Source: Clostridia bacterium (GTDB lineage Bacteria; Bacillota_A; Clostridia; Christensenellales; CAG-138). From it: a DNA stretch of 5,790 nt. Made by a program: the position numbers and the translations under genes. Below are positions 5,177 through 5,790 of this stretch, one piece after another. The notes beneath the pieces are model-generated. The model had not been told where the DNA came from and searched no databases. It saw nothing but the letters and a program-made list of their open reading frames with translations. The stretch spans positions 1-5,790 of the forward strand of contig JAFPXU010000014.1 of the NCBI GenBank assembly GCA_017394605.1. The letters run 5' to 3'. Positions within the stretch are counted from its first letter, which is position 1, and each line of letters begins with the position of its first letter.

Positions 5177-5215
5177 CCGCCACTTTGCCACCGGGCGTGT
5201 GGCGGCCTTTCTTTT
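5177..5215 (+). terminator. Terminator after the hipB-like gene
   Basis: CCGCCAC (5177-5183) pairs with GTGGCGG (5199-5205) around a 15-nt loop, followed by CCTTTCTTTT. An alternative inner stem GCCAC/GTGGC is also possible. The T-run is interrupted by C, so efficiency may be moderate. It ends the plus-strand regulator region. Confidence 0.6.
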
Positions 5216-5253
5216 CCACGCCACGTGATTGTCCACAGCCAGTGTAAAACGGG

Positions 5254-5277
5254 AAAAAGCCCGGAAAAACGGGCTTT
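5254..5277 (-). terminator. Terminator of the right-edge minus-strand gene
   Basis: AAAGCCCG (5270-5277 read on the minus strand) pairs perfectly with CGGGCTTT (5256-5263) around a 6-nt loop and continues into TTTTT (5254-5258 on the minus strand). The plus-strand reading has only three T residues after the stem, so it mainly serves the minus-strand gene. Some effect in the other direction is possible. Confidence 0.8.
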
Positions 5278-5315
5278 CATCCTGTGGTGTGTATGGGTCT
5301 ACAAAGGCTGTATCA

Positions 5316-5341
5316 AACGCCTCCTGATGGCAGGAAGCGTT
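5316..5341 (-). other. Hairpin just downstream of the right-edge gene
   Basis: A 10-bp stem with one mismatch (AACGC-TCCTG against CAGGA-GCGTT) and a 4-nt loop begins 4 bp after the minus-strand stop codon. Only three T residues follow it on that strand. It may protect the mRNA 3' end or act as a weak first terminator before the stronger one at 5254-5277. Confidence 0.4.
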
Positions 5342-5345
5342 ACGG

Positions 5346-5790
5346 CTATGCCTCGGGCTCCTCGTTCAGAACATCCCGGATGGCGTCGCCGAATCCGGCG
5401 CAGGTCACGGATCTGACCTTCAGCGGTCCGAAGTCCGCATCCTCGTCAAAATCATAGTTCTCGTTCGGCACATAATCCCCCTCCATGACCATCTCATAGG
5501 CAAAGGGACCGTATTCCATCGTGAACGTCATATCATCCAGCTGCCAGCCGGACAGGATCCATCCTTCGTCCTTGAGCTCCTGCCCCGTCTTGCCGATCAG
5601 GCCGTTGAGCTCTTCCTGGGAGGGCATCTGCTCGGTCAGGTTGTCAATCCGGGCAACGGGGAGCGGACCGACCAGTTCCCGGACCTTCTCGTCACGGTGC
5701 TCGTCGAAGAAGTCCAGCGCAAAAAGGGCCTCGGAAACATCCGCGGGCAGGTCCGCCACCGCGCGGTACGTGACGCCGTCCTTTTCAAAC
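5346..5790 (-). CDS. C-terminal part of a protein of unknown function (runs off the window)
   Basis: About 147 residues are visible before a TAG stop. The frame stays open to the right edge, with FEKDGVTYRAV preceding the GTG at 5757-5759. That GTG has no ribosome binding site at proper spacing, so the true start is probably outside the window. The protein is strongly acidic, with an Asp/Glu-rich stretch (NYDFDEDADFG) and an aromatic, strand-like middle (GWILSGWQLDDMTFTMEYGP). The segment ELNGLIGKTGQELKDEGW resembles the loop-helix start of some small secreted or lipoprotein folds, but no family was recognised. It ends in EEPEA. It has its own terminator at 5254-5277 and converges on the hipB-like gene. 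Confidence 0.7.
   Translation of the reverse strand, partial: FEKDGVTYRAVADLPADVSEALFALDFFDEHRDEKVRELVGPLPVARIDNLTEQMPSQEELNGLIGKTGQELKDEGWILSGWQLDDMTFTMEYGPFAYEMVMEGDYVPNENYDFDEDADFGPLKVRSVTCAGFGDAIRDVLNEEPEA

Noticed and set aside
5225..5416. Plus-strand ORF (63 codons)
   Set aside because: It crosses a terminator stem and the end of the minus-strand gene, has no ribosome binding site and its composition looks random.
5757..5759. GTG as the start of the right-edge gene
   Set aside because: No ribosome binding site at proper spacing, and the open frame continues to the window edge with protein-like sequence.

Overview
The window looks like chromosomal DNA from a Gram-positive anaerobe of the Clostridia type. 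The coding regions are GC-rich (about 60% in the parts I counted). Ribosome binding sites are strong AAGGAGG types, promoters are sigma-A-like, the substrate-binding protein is a lipoprotein, and the antitoxin-type regulators are of kinds common in gut Firmicutes. The species cannot be named from the sequence.

Left part (1-1545): a lipoprotein substrate-binding protein of an ABC importer is on the minus strand. It has its own promoter, a roughly 146-nt structured leader and its own terminator, and no permease or ATPase gene lies in the window. A 294-bp divergent intergenic region separates it from a plus-strand gene pair.

Middle part (1546-4443): a PHP-family metal-dependent phosphoesterase with an N-terminal extension is followed 45 bp later by a 473-residue alpha-helical repeat protein (HEAT-like) of unknown function. 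The two are probably co-transcribed. The divergent pairing suggests, by inference only, uptake of a phosphorylated compound together with a hydrolase that acts on it.

Right part (4444-5345): this looks like an accessory insertion, with lower GC (phd about 50%, the following gap about 32%). It carries a Phd/YefM-type antitoxin gene and a HipB-like helix-turn-helix gene, neither followed by its usual toxin. Between them are three GCCGTWCGGC palindromes at exactly 39-bp spacing, forming an imperfect tandem repeat that also conserves GAATCTGA. A fourth copy, a perfect 12-bp palindrome, lies at the 3' end of the HEAT-like gene, upstream of phd. One palindrome sits between a -35 and a candidate -10 element in front of the hipB-like gene, as expected of a repressor operator. 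The toxinless pair with its phased operator array is the most interesting structure in the window. A 23-codon ORF follows hipB where hipA would be expected, then a terminator.

Right edge (5346-5790): the C-terminal part of a minus-strand gene of unknown function enters from outside the window. It has its own terminator at 5254-5277.
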